Shown here in pieces: positions 17,753-25,868 of a stretch of DNA of 64,000 nucleotides. Source of the DNA: an uncultured Prevotellaceae bacterium (GTDB lineage Bacteria; Bacteroidota; Bacteroidia; Bacteroidales; Bacteroidaceae); the NCBI GenBank assembly GCA_902779455.1, contig CACZBS010000002.1:124001-188000 (forward strand), in the 5' to 3' direction. A program made the position numbers and the translations under genes. The notes under the pieces were generated by a model. It did not search any database. It was not told the DNA's origin and saw nothing but the letters and a program-made list of their open reading frames with translations. Positions within the stretch are counted from its first letter, which is position 1, and each line of letters opens with the position of its first letter.

Positions 17753-19091
17753 TTATGAGACGTTTTACAATAAGTGACGATCGATCATGATTAAAATCAC
17801 CCAACTCAACTTCGAAGAGCTGATTATCGTATTCCGGACGTACTTCTTGAGGAGGCAACTCTACGCGAATATAATTTCTTGTAAACCCATGCATCGCTTT
17901 TCCGCGCCGTGCCTTCTCGAAGAGCACTTCGGCATGTTGGCCGATATGACTGGCATAGAAAGTTTCCGTCTTCTCGTCACTAAGCGATATCAACTCATGT
18001 GCCCGACGTTTCTTCTCCTTTTCGTCGACGACATAAGGGATGCGAAGTGCAGCTGTCCCAGGACGCTCTGAATAAGGGAAAACATGCAATTGGCTTACAG
18101 GCAACTGTTTCAGCAACTCATAAGTCTCATTAAAGCATTCCATCGTCTCGCCACGACATCCCACCATCACGTCAACACCGATGAAAGCTTGAGGCATGAG
18201 TTCCTTGATGCGCAGAATTTTTTCGGCAAAAAGATGGCTGTCATAATGGCGATGCATCAGTCGAAGCACCTCATCGCTGCCACTCTGCAGTGGAATATGG
18301 AAATGAGGCATAAAGGCACGGCTGGAAGCGCAATATTCAATCAACTCATCCGTGAGAAGGTCAGGCTCAAGGCTACTGATACGATAACGGCAGATGCCTT
18401 CAACGTCATCTAGCGCTTTTACAAGATCAATGAATCGCTCGCCGGTTGTCTTGCCAAAATCGCCGATATTGACACCAGTCAGCACGATTTCGCGACCACC
18501 CTCGGCTTGCGCCTCACGGGCTTGTTCGACCAAGGATGCTATCGATGGATTTCGGCTGAAGCCACGTGCATAAGGGATAGTGCAATACGTGCAGAAATAG
18601 TCGCAGCCGTCTTGTACCTTGAGAAAATATCTTGTCCGTCCGCCACGAGAGCAAGATGGGGCAAAAGATCGAATGTCCTTGGTCTTACGCGTGAAGACAC
18701 AATCGTTATGACTGTTCGTCCCGTTTGTCCACGCATCATTCAGATACTGGATCAGCTGAGCTTTCTCATCGCTGCCCAGTACAAGGTCGACACCATCGAT
18801 AGTTATCACTTCGTCAGGTTTCAATTGTGCATAGCAACCCGTCACCACCACGAAGGCTCCAGGATTCTCGCGGACAAGTCTGTGGATGGCTTGCCTGCAC
18901 TTATGATCAGCCACATCGGTGACTGAACAAGTGTTCACAAGGCAGATATCAGCCTGCTCGCCACTCTCAGCCGTCCGCACCCCCATCTGTTGAAGCATCT
19001 TGGCGAAAGTGGACGTCTCTGAGAAATTGAGTTTGCAGCCGAGTGTGAAGTAAGCGGCCGTCTTTCCTTGAAAAGCTGAACTGTCAATCAT
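17745..19091 (-). CDS. mtaB: tRNA N6-threonylcarbamoyladenosine methylthiotransferase
   Basis: MtaB adds a methylthio group to t6A37 of tRNAs reading ANN codons. The 448-residue protein has the N-terminal MTTase domain with three cysteines (TLGCKLN, VNTCSVT, VTGCYAQ), the radical-SAM motif CDYFCTYC near residues 163-170, and a C-terminal TRAM-like domain. TLGCKLNFSE is typical of MtaB rather than MiaB or RimO. The glycosyltransferase follows in the same unit. Confidence 0.94.
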   Translation of the reverse strand: MIDSSAFQGKTAAYFTLGCKLNFSETSTFAKMLQQMGVRTAESGEQADICLVNTCSVTDVADHKCRQAIHRLVRENPGAFVVVTGCYAQLKPDEVITIDGVDLVLGSDEKAQLIQYLNDAWTNGTNSHNDCVFTRKTKDIRSFAPSCSRGGRTRYFLKVQDGCDYFCTYCTIPYARGFSRNPSIASLVEQAREAQAEGGREIVLTGVNIGDFGKTTGERFIDLVKALDDVEGICRYRISSLEPDLLTDELIEYCASSRAFMPHFHIPLQSGSDEVLRLMHRHYDSHLFAEKILRIKELMPQAFIGVDVMVGCRGETMECFNETYELLKQLPVSQLHVFPYSERPGTAALRIPYVVDEKEKKRRAHELISLSDEKTETFYASHIGQHAEVLFEKARRGKAMHGFTRNYIRVELPPQEVRPEYDNQLFEVELGDFNHDRSSLIVKRLING

Positions 19092-19099
19092 ATCGACTA

Positions 19100-19107
19100 C
19101 AAATATA
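19100..19107 (-). promoter_or_regulatory. mtaB promoter, -7 box TATATTTG
   Basis: TATATTTG on the minus strand, only about 8 nt before the ATG at 19091, implying a very short or absent leader. The rest of the gap to menA (19108-19200) is AT-rich without a clear terminator. Confidence 0.55.
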
Positions 19108-19200
19108 CATAAAATATTTGATATAACAAATCTGTTAGGGTAAAAACTGATACTATTTGGTCAGAAAAATAGAGAACCAAGGCTCAATACAGTCAAGTTG

Positions 19201-20097
19201 TCAATGAAGAAGTAGCCCTATGCTGACAGCAAGACCATATATAAAGATGTTGCGAGCCGTCTCCCCAAGACAATCGTTGAGGCCGCGTCCTTCCCAGATG
19301 CGGCACATACGACGATAGGTAACGACATGGAGGGGCAGATAGGTCAATATGGGCAGCAGGAAGGCCATCCAACGTCCTTGTGGAACGTAGAAAAGTCCTA
19401 AGGCACAAGCAGCGATGCCGACAGCGAGATAGGTCATGAGACTCCACTCGGAGCCTATCCGAACAACAAGCGTCAGCTTGCCGGCTTGTCGGTCAGTATC
19501 GCGGTCGCGGAAATTATTGACAAGAAGGAGGGCGTCGATGACGAGGCCACAAGCCAGCGATGCCGCAAAGACTGGAAAGCTAAAAGTGTGGACCTGTAGG
19601 TAATAAGTAATACAGACAGGCACAAACCCAAAGAATATGAGCACCAGCACGTCGCCCAGTCCGAGATATGACAGATGAGTTGTATAAAGGAAGCAGAATA
19701 CGACACAAAATATTCCGACAAGCACCATAGGCCACCCACCCCACAGAATGAGCGGAAGGCCTACAACACATGCCAGCATGGTGGTCAACGCGATAGCCAG
19801 TCGCATATGGCCGACACTCACCCATCCTTGTGCACAGGCGCGCTCGGGACCAAGGCGCGTAGAACGGTCGTCGGTGCCTTTGAGAAAGTCGTAAAGATCA
19901 TTGATGAAGTTGGCGTCGATCTGCATGATGAAGGCAAAGAGGAAGCACAAGATGGCGGCCTGAACATTGAACGCTGATCCACTCAAATCGCTATAAGCCA
20001 GCGACAAACCTATCATCACTGGGACGGCAGCTCCCGTTAGTGTCTTTGGCCGTGCAGCCAAGAGCCAAGCCTTGAAAGAGTTCTTTTTTACTTCCAT
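19201..20097 (-). CDS. menA: 1,4-dihydroxy-2-naphthoate polyprenyltransferase
   Basis: MenA attaches the polyprenyl chain to DHNA in menaquinone synthesis. The 298 residues form about nine membrane segments typical of the UbiA family, with both aspartate-rich motifs: NDLYDFLKGTDD near residue 67 and NNFRDRDTDRQAGKLTL near 190. The start at 20097 (MEVKKNSFKAWLLAARPKT) was chosen because the promoter -7 box lies over the upstream in-frame ATG. It is transcribed divergently from the HD-hydrolase gene. Other men genes are not in the window. Confidence 0.92.
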   Translation of the reverse strand: MEVKKNSFKAWLLAARPKTLTGAAVPVMIGLSLAYSDLSGSAFNVQAAILCFLFAFIMQIDANFINDLYDFLKGTDDRSTRLGPERACAQGWVSVGHMRLAIALTTMLACVVGLPLILWGGWPMVLVGIFCVVFCFLYTTHLSYLGLGDVLVLIFFGFVPVCITYYLQVHTFSFPVFAASLACGLVIDALLLVNNFRDRDTDRQAGKLTLVVRIGSEWSLMTYLAVGIAACALGLFYVPQGRWMAFLLPILTYLPLHVVTYRRMCRIWEGRGLNDCLGETARNIFIYGLAVSIGLLLH

Positions 20098-20124
20098 AAG
20101 ACAAGAAAAATCTAAAAACGCTTG

Positions 20125-20132
20125 CAAAATTA
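20125..20132 (-). promoter_or_regulatory. menA promoter, -7 box TAATTTTG
   Basis: TAATTTTG on the minus strand, 27 nt before the chosen menA start. It is divergent from, and only 12 nt away from, the box at 20145-20152. Confidence 0.65.
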
Positions 20133-20144
20133 CGCATTTATTTG

Positions 20145-20152
20145 TATATTTG
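20145..20152 (+). promoter_or_regulatory. Promoter of the HD-hydrolase gene, -7 box TATATTTG
   Basis: TATATTTGCA 22 nt before ATG 20175. An earlier in-frame ATG overlaps this box and is unlikely to be used. Confidence 0.65.
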
Positions 20153-20174
20153 CAAACATATTACGGAGAATATT

Positions 20175-20816
20175 ATGATCAGCAACACTGCAAGTCTTGA
20201 TTTGGTCGAGTTCATAGAGACTCAGATCCTTCCTCAGTATGCCGCTTTTGACAAGGCCCACAACCTAGAGCACGTGACGCGTGTGATACGTCGTTCGATG
20301 GAACTGGTGCGTCGCACCGGCACCGATATCAACATGGTCTACACTATCGCTGCTTATCACGACCTAGGCATGTCGGGACCACGCGCCGTACACCACATCA
20401 CAAGTGGGCGTATTCTTGCGCAGGATGCACGACTTCGCAAGTGGTTCACTCCAGAGCAAATCAAGATTATGAAGGAGGCAGTCGAGGACCATCGTGCCTC
20501 AGCGTCTCATGCCCCCCGAAGCATTTACGGCAAGATTGTGGCCGAGGCCGATCGCGATATCGTTCCGGAGGTAGTATTTCAGCGCGCCGTGCAATTCGGA
20601 CTTTCAAATTATCCAGAGAAGACGCGCGAGGAGCAATGGGAGCGGTTTCGAGAGCACATGGAAAGCAAATACAGCCAACACGGCTACATACGTTTGTGGA
20701 TTCCTGGTTCACCAAACGAGCAGCAACTAAAGCAGCTCCGAGAGATCATCGCTCATCCGGATCAACTTCGTGCCCAGTTCGACCGCTACTATGATGCAGA
20801 GGTGCTGAACCAGTAG
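20175..20816 (+). CDS. HD-domain phosphohydrolase
   Basis: 213 residues with a complete HD metal site: HNLEHVTRVIRRS (first histidine), AAYHDLGMSG (the HD pair) and later EADRDI (aspartate). These proteins hydrolyse phosphomonoesters or phosphodiesters of nucleotides; the substrate is unknown. HHITSGRILAQD and DHRASASHAPRS may add ligands. The last 28 nt overlap the convergent 53-residue membrane protein gene. Confidence 0.85.
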   Translation: MISNTASLDLVEFIETQILPQYAAFDKAHNLEHVTRVIRRSMELVRRTGTDINMVYTIAAYHDLGMSGPRAVHHITSGRILAQDARLRKWFTPEQIKIMKEAVEDHRASASHAPRSIYGKIVAEADRDIVPEVVFQRAVQFGLSNYPEKTREEQWERFREHMESKYSQHGYIRLWIPGSPNEQQLKQLREIIAHPDQLRAQFDRYYDAEVLNQ

Positions 20817-20950
20817 TAAAGCAATGCCATGAAGGCCAGCAGGACGGCTAAGACAACTGTTCGTATCAGGCAGCTGGCCACCTTCTTGACGATTGTCACT
20901 GCCACGATGATTGCAATGATTGCAGCGGCATAGATAGTCCAATTATCCAT
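20789..20950 (-). CDS. Small membrane protein (53 aa)
   Basis: Starting MDNWTIYAAAIIAIIVAVTI, this tiny protein has two hydrophobic helices (~5-20 and ~28-47) separated by a short VKKVASCLIR loop. Its start overlaps the end of the pseudouridine synthase gene by 8 nt, so it is translationally coupled, and its end overlaps the convergent HD gene. I recall similar small two-helix proteins in Bacteroidales but know no function. It is the last gene of the lepA unit. Confidence 0.65.
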   Translation of the reverse strand: MDNWTIYAAAIIAIIVAVTIVKKVASCLIRTVVLAVLLAFMALLYYWFSTSAS

Positions 20951-21866
20951 TCGTCTTCTGATTTTTGAAAAGTTGGCGGAAAGCCGTCGGCACGGGCGTC
21001 TCAAACTCCATGGGCTCACCCGTGACAGGATGGGTGAAAAAGAGCAGCCAGGCATGCAGGCAGAGACGATGAATGGGGTCGTCACCGTTTCCATATTTCA
21101 CGTCGCCGCAAACGGGATGACCCATGTCAGCAGAGTGGACACGGATTTGGTTCTTACGACCTGTCTCGAGTCGAAACTCTACGAGTGAGTGGTCTGTAGT
21201 GCGGTCGAGGACGTGGAAATGTGTGATAGCCAGCTTACCACCATTGTCGACGGGCGACGAATAGGTGACGTAGGCCTTGTTGTCTTTAAGCCAGTTCTGG
21301 ATGGTGCCCTCGTCTTGCTCCATCTCGCCGCTAACCACGGCCACGTAGCGACGGTCGTAGACAATCTGATGCCAGTTGTGTTCGAGAATCTGCTCGGTCT
21401 CAATATCTTTAGCATAGACCATCAAGCCACTCGTATCGCGATCGAGGCGATGTACTACATGGGCTGTGCACTTCTGACGACTCTTCTTGAAATAATCATC
21501 AAGCACCGATTTCACGTTGAGCGATGAATGACCGCCTGCCATCGACAGAATGCCCTGAGCTTTCTCAATGACTATGAGCCAGCGGTCCTCATAGACAATT
21601 TTTACATAGCGGTTCTTGAAACTTTGCTGATTGCGCTTGCTCTTCGAGACAGCCACCTTCATGCCAGGCTTTAGCATATAGTCGAACTGGCTTACAGTCT
21701 TGCCGTCGATCTTAATGCCGCGCCCCTGAAGGGTGGCCTTAATTTTGGTGCGGCTCTGGGGCACCATCTTGAGCAGGAATTCCAACAGGGGCATGCTTTG
21801 CCCCTGCTCGACGATGTAATGGTCGTATTCACCTTCGCGGTTGAATCCGGTGTTGAGTCTCATCAA
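20943..21866 (-). CDS. RluA/RluD-family pseudouridine synthase
   Basis: 307 residues with an N-terminal S4-like RNA-binding domain (residues ~20-85) and the pseudouridine synthase domain. The catalytic motif HRLDRDTSGLMVYAK, with the nucleophilic aspartate, is near 143-157; later GRKNQIRVHSADMGHP and LCLHAWLLFF are family hallmarks. Which uridines in 23S rRNA or tRNA it modifies cannot be said. It sits 15 nt after the Crp/Fnr gene. Confidence 0.92.
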   Translation of the reverse strand: MMRLNTGFNREGEYDHYIVEQGQSMPLLEFLLKMVPQSRTKIKATLQGRGIKIDGKTVSQFDYMLKPGMKVAVSKSKRNQQSFKNRYVKIVYEDRWLIVIEKAQGILSMAGGHSSLNVKSVLDDYFKKSRQKCTAHVVHRLDRDTSGLMVYAKDIETEQILEHNWHQIVYDRRYVAVVSGEMEQDEGTIQNWLKDNKAYVTYSSPVDNGGKLAITHFHVLDRTTDHSLVEFRLETGRKNQIRVHSADMGHPVCGDVKYGNGDDPIHRLCLHAWLLFFTHPVTGEPMEFETPVPTAFRQLFKNQKTNG

Positions 21867-21881
21867 TATGATTTATTAGTT

Positions 21882-22478
21882 TTATTCAATAAGCACACTA
21901 TTGCGTACGCGTGAAAGGGTCTCAGGGGTCATCTGCAAATAGCTTGCGATATAGACAAGAGGGGCTCGGAGAATGAGCTGTGGGCTCTCCTTGACCAGCC
22001 TACGATAGCGGTCCTGTGCACTCTCAAAGCGAAGCATGTCAGCATGGTGCTGACTGATGATGAGCGACTCCTCAAGAATCTTACGATAGAGCATTTGGAT
22101 ATTAACGCTTTTCATGGCGACCGCTTCGAGGTCCTTCATCGGAAGAGCAAAGATGACCGTTGGCTCAAGGGCATGGATGATCTGATGCGAGGGTGCCTCG
22201 CGGAAGAGGCTCTCGATGCTCATACAAATGGTATTCTCGGCAGCCATGTATTCGGTCAGTTCCTTTCCGTTCTTGAAATAGTACTGTCGCACGAGGCCCT
22301 TGACAATCCAGTAGATGTAGCGGCATACATCGCCGTCGTTGAGGATTGTCTCTCCCTTGGCATATTTCATGGGGACGAGAATCGACTCCAGCATGTCGAG
22401 CTCGTCGTGGGTCATCGTACTGTAACGGCGGGCCAGTTCGCGGGCCACATCGCGTGGGGTAAGGCTTAAAGTTGGCAT
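21882..22478 (-). CDS. Crp/Fnr-family transcriptional regulator
   Basis: 198 residues with an N-terminal cyclic-nucleotide-binding-type beta roll (KGETILNDGDVCRYIYWIVKG) and a short C-terminal helix-turn-helix (VYIASYLQMTPETLSRVR). The effector pocket lacks the classical cAMP-binding arginine-serine arrangement, and no Fe-S cysteine cluster is evident, so the signal is unknown; this is common for Bacteroidetes members. It lies 48 nt after lepA and before the pseudouridine synthase gene. Confidence 0.85.
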   Translation of the reverse strand: MPTLSLTPRDVARELARRYSTMTHDELDMLESILVPMKYAKGETILNDGDVCRYIYWIVKGLVRQYYFKNGKELTEYMAAENTICMSIESLFREAPSHQIIHALEPTVIFALPMKDLEAVAMKSVNIQMLYRKILEESLIISQHHADMLRFESAQDRYRRLVKESPQLILRAPLVYIASYLQMTPETLSRVRNSVLIE

Positions 22479-22526
22479 GGCTTGTATAGGGTAGATTAAG
22501 GATTATTGTTAATGTTATTGCAAGGA

Positions 22527-24308
22527 TCAGTCTAACTTCAGGACGGCGAGGAAGGCCTTCTGAGGTACCTCGACGTTTCCAATCTGCTTCATTCGTTTCT
22601 TGCCGCGCTTCTGTTTCTCAAGGAGTTTGCGCTTGCGGGTGACGTCGCCGCCATAGCACTTGGCCAGCACATCCTTACGCACCTGTTTGACTGTTTCGCG
22701 GGCGATAATCTTGGCGCCGATGGCAGCCTGGATGGCAATATCGAACTGCTGGCGGGGAATGAGTTCCTTAAGTTTCTCGCACATACGACGCCCGAAAGTG
22801 ACGGCGTTGTCTTGATGGGTCAGTGTGGAGAGGGCATCAACTGACTCGCCATTGAGCAGGATGTCGAGTTTGACAAGCTTTGACGGACGGAACGAGTCGA
22901 CGTGATAGTCGAACGATGCATAGCCCTTTGAGATACTCTTGAGCTTGTCGTAGAAGTCGATAACAATCTCGCCCAGAGGTAGCATGAAGTGGAGTTCCAT
23001 ACGATTACCCGAGACATATTGCTGGTCTATCAACTCGCCACGCTTGTCGAGACAAAGGGTCATGATGGGGCCAATATAAGCAGAGGCAGTGATGATCGAT
23101 GCGCGTATGTAGGGCTCCTCAATGTGGTCGATGAGCGTCTGGTCAGGCAGCCCCGAAGGATTGTGCACCTCCTTGACTTCGCCTTGCTTGGTATAGCACA
23201 TATAGCTGACATTGGGGACCGTTGTGATAACGTCCATGTCGAATTCGCGGTCGAGGCGCTCCTGGACGATTTCCATGTGGAGCAAGCCCAGAAATCCACA
23301 ACGGAAGCCGAATCCAAGGGCCACTGACGATTCTGGCTGGAAAGTCAGCGAGGCGTCGTTAAGTTGAAGCTTTTCGAGTGAAGAGCGGAGATTCTCATAG
23401 TCTGTGGGGTCAATCGGATAGACACCAGCAAAAACCATCGGTTTGACCTCCTGGAAACCCTCGATGGCTTTGTCGCATGGACGGGCAACGTGAGTGATCG
23501 TATCGCCCACCTTGACCTCCTTGGAGTTCTTTATTCCGCTTATTATATAGCCCACATCGCCCGTTCGGAGTTCCTGTCTGGGTATCATATCCATCTTGAG
23601 CACCCCCACCTCGTCGGCATCGTATTCCATGCCTGTGTTGAAGAACTTGACCTTGTCGCCCTTAGCGATGGTGCCGTTCAGAATCTTGAAGTAGGCAATG
23701 ATGCCACGGAAGGAATTGAACACTGAGTCAAAGATCAAGGCCTGAAGAGGAGCCTTCTCGTCGCCCTCTGGATGAGGGATACGGTCGACAACGGCATTAA
23801 GGATCTCGTCGACTCCCTCACCTGTCTTGCCGCTGGCGCGGATAATCTCGGAGCGGTCGCAGCCAATGAGGTCGATGATTTCGTCCTCGACCTCGTCTGG
23901 CATGGCCGAAGGCATGTCGATCTTATTGATGACGGGAATGATCTCAAGATTATTGTCGATGGCCATGTAGAGGTTGGAGATCGTCTGAGCCTGAACGCCT
24001 TGCGTGGCATCAACCACGAGCAGGGCTCCCTCGCATGCGGCAATGCTGCGGCTGACCTCATAGGAAAAGTCGACGTGGCCCGGGGTGTCAATCAGATTGA
24101 GAATATATTTCTGACCATCGCGAAAATATTCCATCTGGATGGCGTGACTCTTGATGGTGATGCCTCGCTCGCGCTCAAGATCCATGTCGTCGAGCATCTG
24201 TCCCTCAGTCACCTGAATAGTGTTGGTGCGCTCAAGCAGACGGTCGGCCAGCGTTGACTTTCCGTGGTCGATATGTGCAATGATACAGAAATTCCGGATA
24301 TGATTCAT
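22527..24308 (-). CDS. lepA: Elongation factor 4 (LepA)
   Basis: LepA is a ribosome-associated GTPase resembling EF-G without domain IV. 593 residues from [20 protein letters not shown]; the G1 motif [10 protein letters not shown]2 [11 protein letters not shown]3 [11 protein letters not shown] and G4 NKIDMPSA are intact, and the unique C-terminal domain ends with [20 protein letters not shown]. The start was set at ATG 24308; an upstream in-frame ATG lies in the promoter box. Confidence 0.98.
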   Translation of the reverse strand: MNHIRNFCIIAHIDHGKSTLADRLLERTNTIQVTEGQMLDDMDLERERGITIKSHAIQMEYFRDGQKYILNLIDTPGHVDFSYEVSRSIAACEGALLVVDATQGVQAQTISNLYMAIDNNLEIIPVINKIDMPSAMPDEVEDEIIDLIGCDRSEIIRASGKTGEGVDEILNAVVDRIPHPEGDEKAPLQALIFDSVFNSFRGIIAYFKILNGTIAKGDKVKFFNTGMEYDADEVGVLKMDMIPRQELRTGDVGYIISGIKNSKEVKVGDTITHVARPCDKAIEGFQEVKPMVFAGVYPIDPTDYENLRSSLEKLQLNDASLTFQPESSVALGFGFRCGFLGLLHMEIVQERLDREFDMDVITTVPNVSYMCYTKQGEVKEVHNPSGLPDQTLIDHIEEPYIRASIITASAYIGPIMTLCLDKRGELIDQQYVSGNRMELHFMLPLGEIVIDFYDKLKSISKGYASFDYHVDSFRPSKLVKLDILLNGESVDALSTLTHQDNAVTFGRRMCEKLKELIPRQQFDIAIQAAIGAKIIARETVKQVRKDVLAKCYGGDVTRKRKLLEKQKRGKKRMKQIGNVEVPQKAFLAVLKLD

Positions 24309-24332
24309 ATTAGTCTTTACGCTTATGGCTTG

Positions 24333-24340
24333 CAAAGTTA
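24333..24340 (-). promoter_or_regulatory. lepA promoter, -7 box TAACTTTG
   Basis: TAACTTTGCA on the minus strand, 24 nt before the lepA start, divergent from the box at 24383-24390. Confidence 0.7.
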
Positions 24341-24382
24341 CGAAAAAAAATGCCGATTATGCCCTATTTAAGTTTTTTTTTG

Positions 24383-24390
24383 TATCTTTG
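24383..24390 (+). promoter_or_regulatory. Promoter of the small lipoprotein gene, -7 box TATCTTTG
   Basis: TATCTTTGCG after a run of T, 31 nt before ATG 24422. Confidence 0.7.
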
Positions 24391-24421
24391 CGGCGCAAAA
24401 AGTATAAAAATAAAGAGCAAT

Positions 24422-24805
24422 ATGAGAAAAATCATCTTATTTGCGGCCCTTGCGTTGGGAATCACAGCCTGCCAGGAGTCGCTCGAGGAGCAGGCCGCAC
24501 GTCAAGCCAGGAAGTTTACGGCTGAGAAGTGTCCGATGCAAATGGAGATGCAGGTCATGGACAGCATGGTTTTTGATGTTCCCACGCGGACGCTACAGAA
24601 GTACTATCGGCTGACAGGCGAAGCGGACCGCGAGGACCTGGAGTTCGACAGACTCCGCCAGGCGCTTATCGACGAGTTGCGCAATGAGCCGAGCTATCGC
24701 ATCTATCGCGAGCGTGGCTTCAATTTCCAGTACACCTACCGTTCGGAATCTAATCCAGAGAAGGTCCTGTTCGAGGCCATACTGACCAAGGACGACTATA
24801 AATAA
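24422..24805 (+). CDS. Small lipoprotein, unknown function
   Basis: 127 residues from MRKIILFAALALGITAC, a lipoprotein signal with the lipidated cysteine at residue 17. The mature part is charged, with few hydrophobic runs, and I recognise no domain. The promoter box upstream excludes a longer N-terminus. The TAA stop abuts the terminator hairpin shared with the convergent TSCPD gene. Confidence 0.8.
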   Translation: MRKIILFAALALGITACQESLEEQAARQARKFTAEKCPMQMEMQVMDSMVFDVPTRTLQKYYRLTGEADREDLEFDRLRQALIDELRNEPSYRIYRERGFNFQYTYRSESNPEKVLFEAILTKDDYK

Positions 24806-24847
24806 AGCAGAGAGTTGAGCCTAACGATAGGCTCAACTCTCTGCTTT
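24804..24847. terminator. Bidirectional 20-bp terminator hairpin
   Basis: Positions 24804-24823 and 24828-24847 are perfect inverted copies (20 bp) around ACGA, with T-rich sequence after the plus-strand stem (TTTTG) and TTTATTTAT after it on the minus strand. The TSCPD gene ends inside the stem: its last codons and stop (24833-24835) are part of the hairpin. Confidence 0.88.
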
Positions 24848-25105
24848 TGTCTCACGTAGCTGCTCAAGGGCTCGGCAGAGCTGGTCAGGACATGAGGTCC
24901 CTTTCGTCCCGCATCGGACGCCGTTGAGCCGTTTGATCACGTCATCAATCTTCTGTCCTCGCACGAGCAATGAAATACCTTGGAGATTGCCGTTGCAACC
25001 TCCAAGGAAAAAGACCTGCTGGATGACGTTGTTCTCGTCGGCCGTCACGTCAATGAGCCTGGAGCAAACGCCTTTTGGCTCATACATGATATGCTTTACT
25101 GCCAT
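24833..25105 (-). CDS. TSCPD-domain protein (TIGR03905-like)
   Basis: A 90-residue protein with four cysteines in a pattern I associate with TIGR03905: PKGVCSRLIDV, FFLGGCNGNLQGIS, GVRCGTKGTSCPDQLCRAL. TSCPD modules occur as C-terminal metal-binding parts of some ribonucleotide reductases and as stand-alone proteins; the role is unknown. It starts 3 nt after yebC and shares that operon. Confidence 0.8.
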   Translation of the reverse strand: MAVKHIMYEPKGVCSRLIDVTADENNVIQQVFFLGGCNGNLQGISLLVRGQKIDDVIKRLNGVRCGTKGTSCPDQLCRALEQLRETKAES

Positions 25106-25108
25106 CTC

Positions 25109-25840
25109 TTACTCCTCAGCGGGCTTCATGTTGGTGTAGACGGTCTGAACGTCGTCGAAGTCCTCAAGCTTCTCCACCATCTTGTCGATGGCTTCGCGCT
25201 GTTCGGGGGTGACGTCCTTCAGATCGTTGGGGATACGGGTAAACTCAGCTCCCGTAACCTCATAGCCCTCAGCCTCGAGATGCTTCTGGATGGCGCTGAA
25301 ACTTGAGGGGTCGCCATAGATGGTGACCTCGCCGCTCTCCTCGTCCTCGTCGAACTCGTCCTCCACACCGTAGTCAATCAGGTCGAGAATCATCTCGTCC
25401 ATGTCGAGACCATCCTTCTTCTTAAAGGTAAAGACGGCCTTGTGGTCAAAGAGGAACGACAGGGACCCCTGCGTGCCCAGATTGCCGCTGAACTTATTGA
25501 AGACGGAGCGGACGTCGCCCACCGTTCTGGTGGTATTGTCAGTCAGCGCCTCGACAAAGATAGCTACGCCGTGAGGGCCGTAGCCTTCGTAGCTCACCTC
25601 CTTATAGTCGCTCTGATCCTTGCCCATGGCGTTCTTGATGGCACGCTCGATGTTGTCCTTCGGCATGTTCTCGCGCTTGGCATTGGCGATGATGGCGCGC
25701 AAGGCAGGATTGTTCTCGGGCTCAGGTCCGCCAGCCTTCACGGCGATGGCAATCTGCTTGCCGATCTTAGTAAACGTCTTGGCCATGTGGCCCCATCTCT
25801 TCAGCTTTGTAGCTTTACGGTATTCAAATGCTCTTCCCAT
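25109..25840 (-). CDS. YebC/PmpR-family protein
   Basis: 243 residues of the YebC family: KATKLKRWGHMAKTFTKIGK at the N-terminus, NMPKDNIERAIKNAMG and YEGYGPHGVAIFVEALTDN in the middle. Members were named transcription regulators, and some have more recently been linked to resolving ribosome stalls at proline runs. An acidic stretch (DEFDEDEESGE) lies near residue 165. It sits 28 nt behind pheT and 3 nt before the TSCPD gene. Confidence 0.93.
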   Translation of the reverse strand: MGRAFEYRKATKLKRWGHMAKTFTKIGKQIAIAVKAGGPEPENNPALRAIIANAKRENMPKDNIERAIKNAMGKDQSDYKEVSYEGYGPHGVAIFVEALTDNTTRTVGDVRSVFNKFSGNLGTQGSLSFLFDHKAVFTFKKKDGLDMDEMILDLIDYGVEDEFDEDEESGEVTIYGDPSSFSAIQKHLEAEGYEVTGAEFTRIPNDLKDVTPEQREAIDKMVEKLEDFDDVQTVYTNMKPAEE

Positions 25841-25868
25841 TGGATTGTAATTATTATTTTATTTATTG

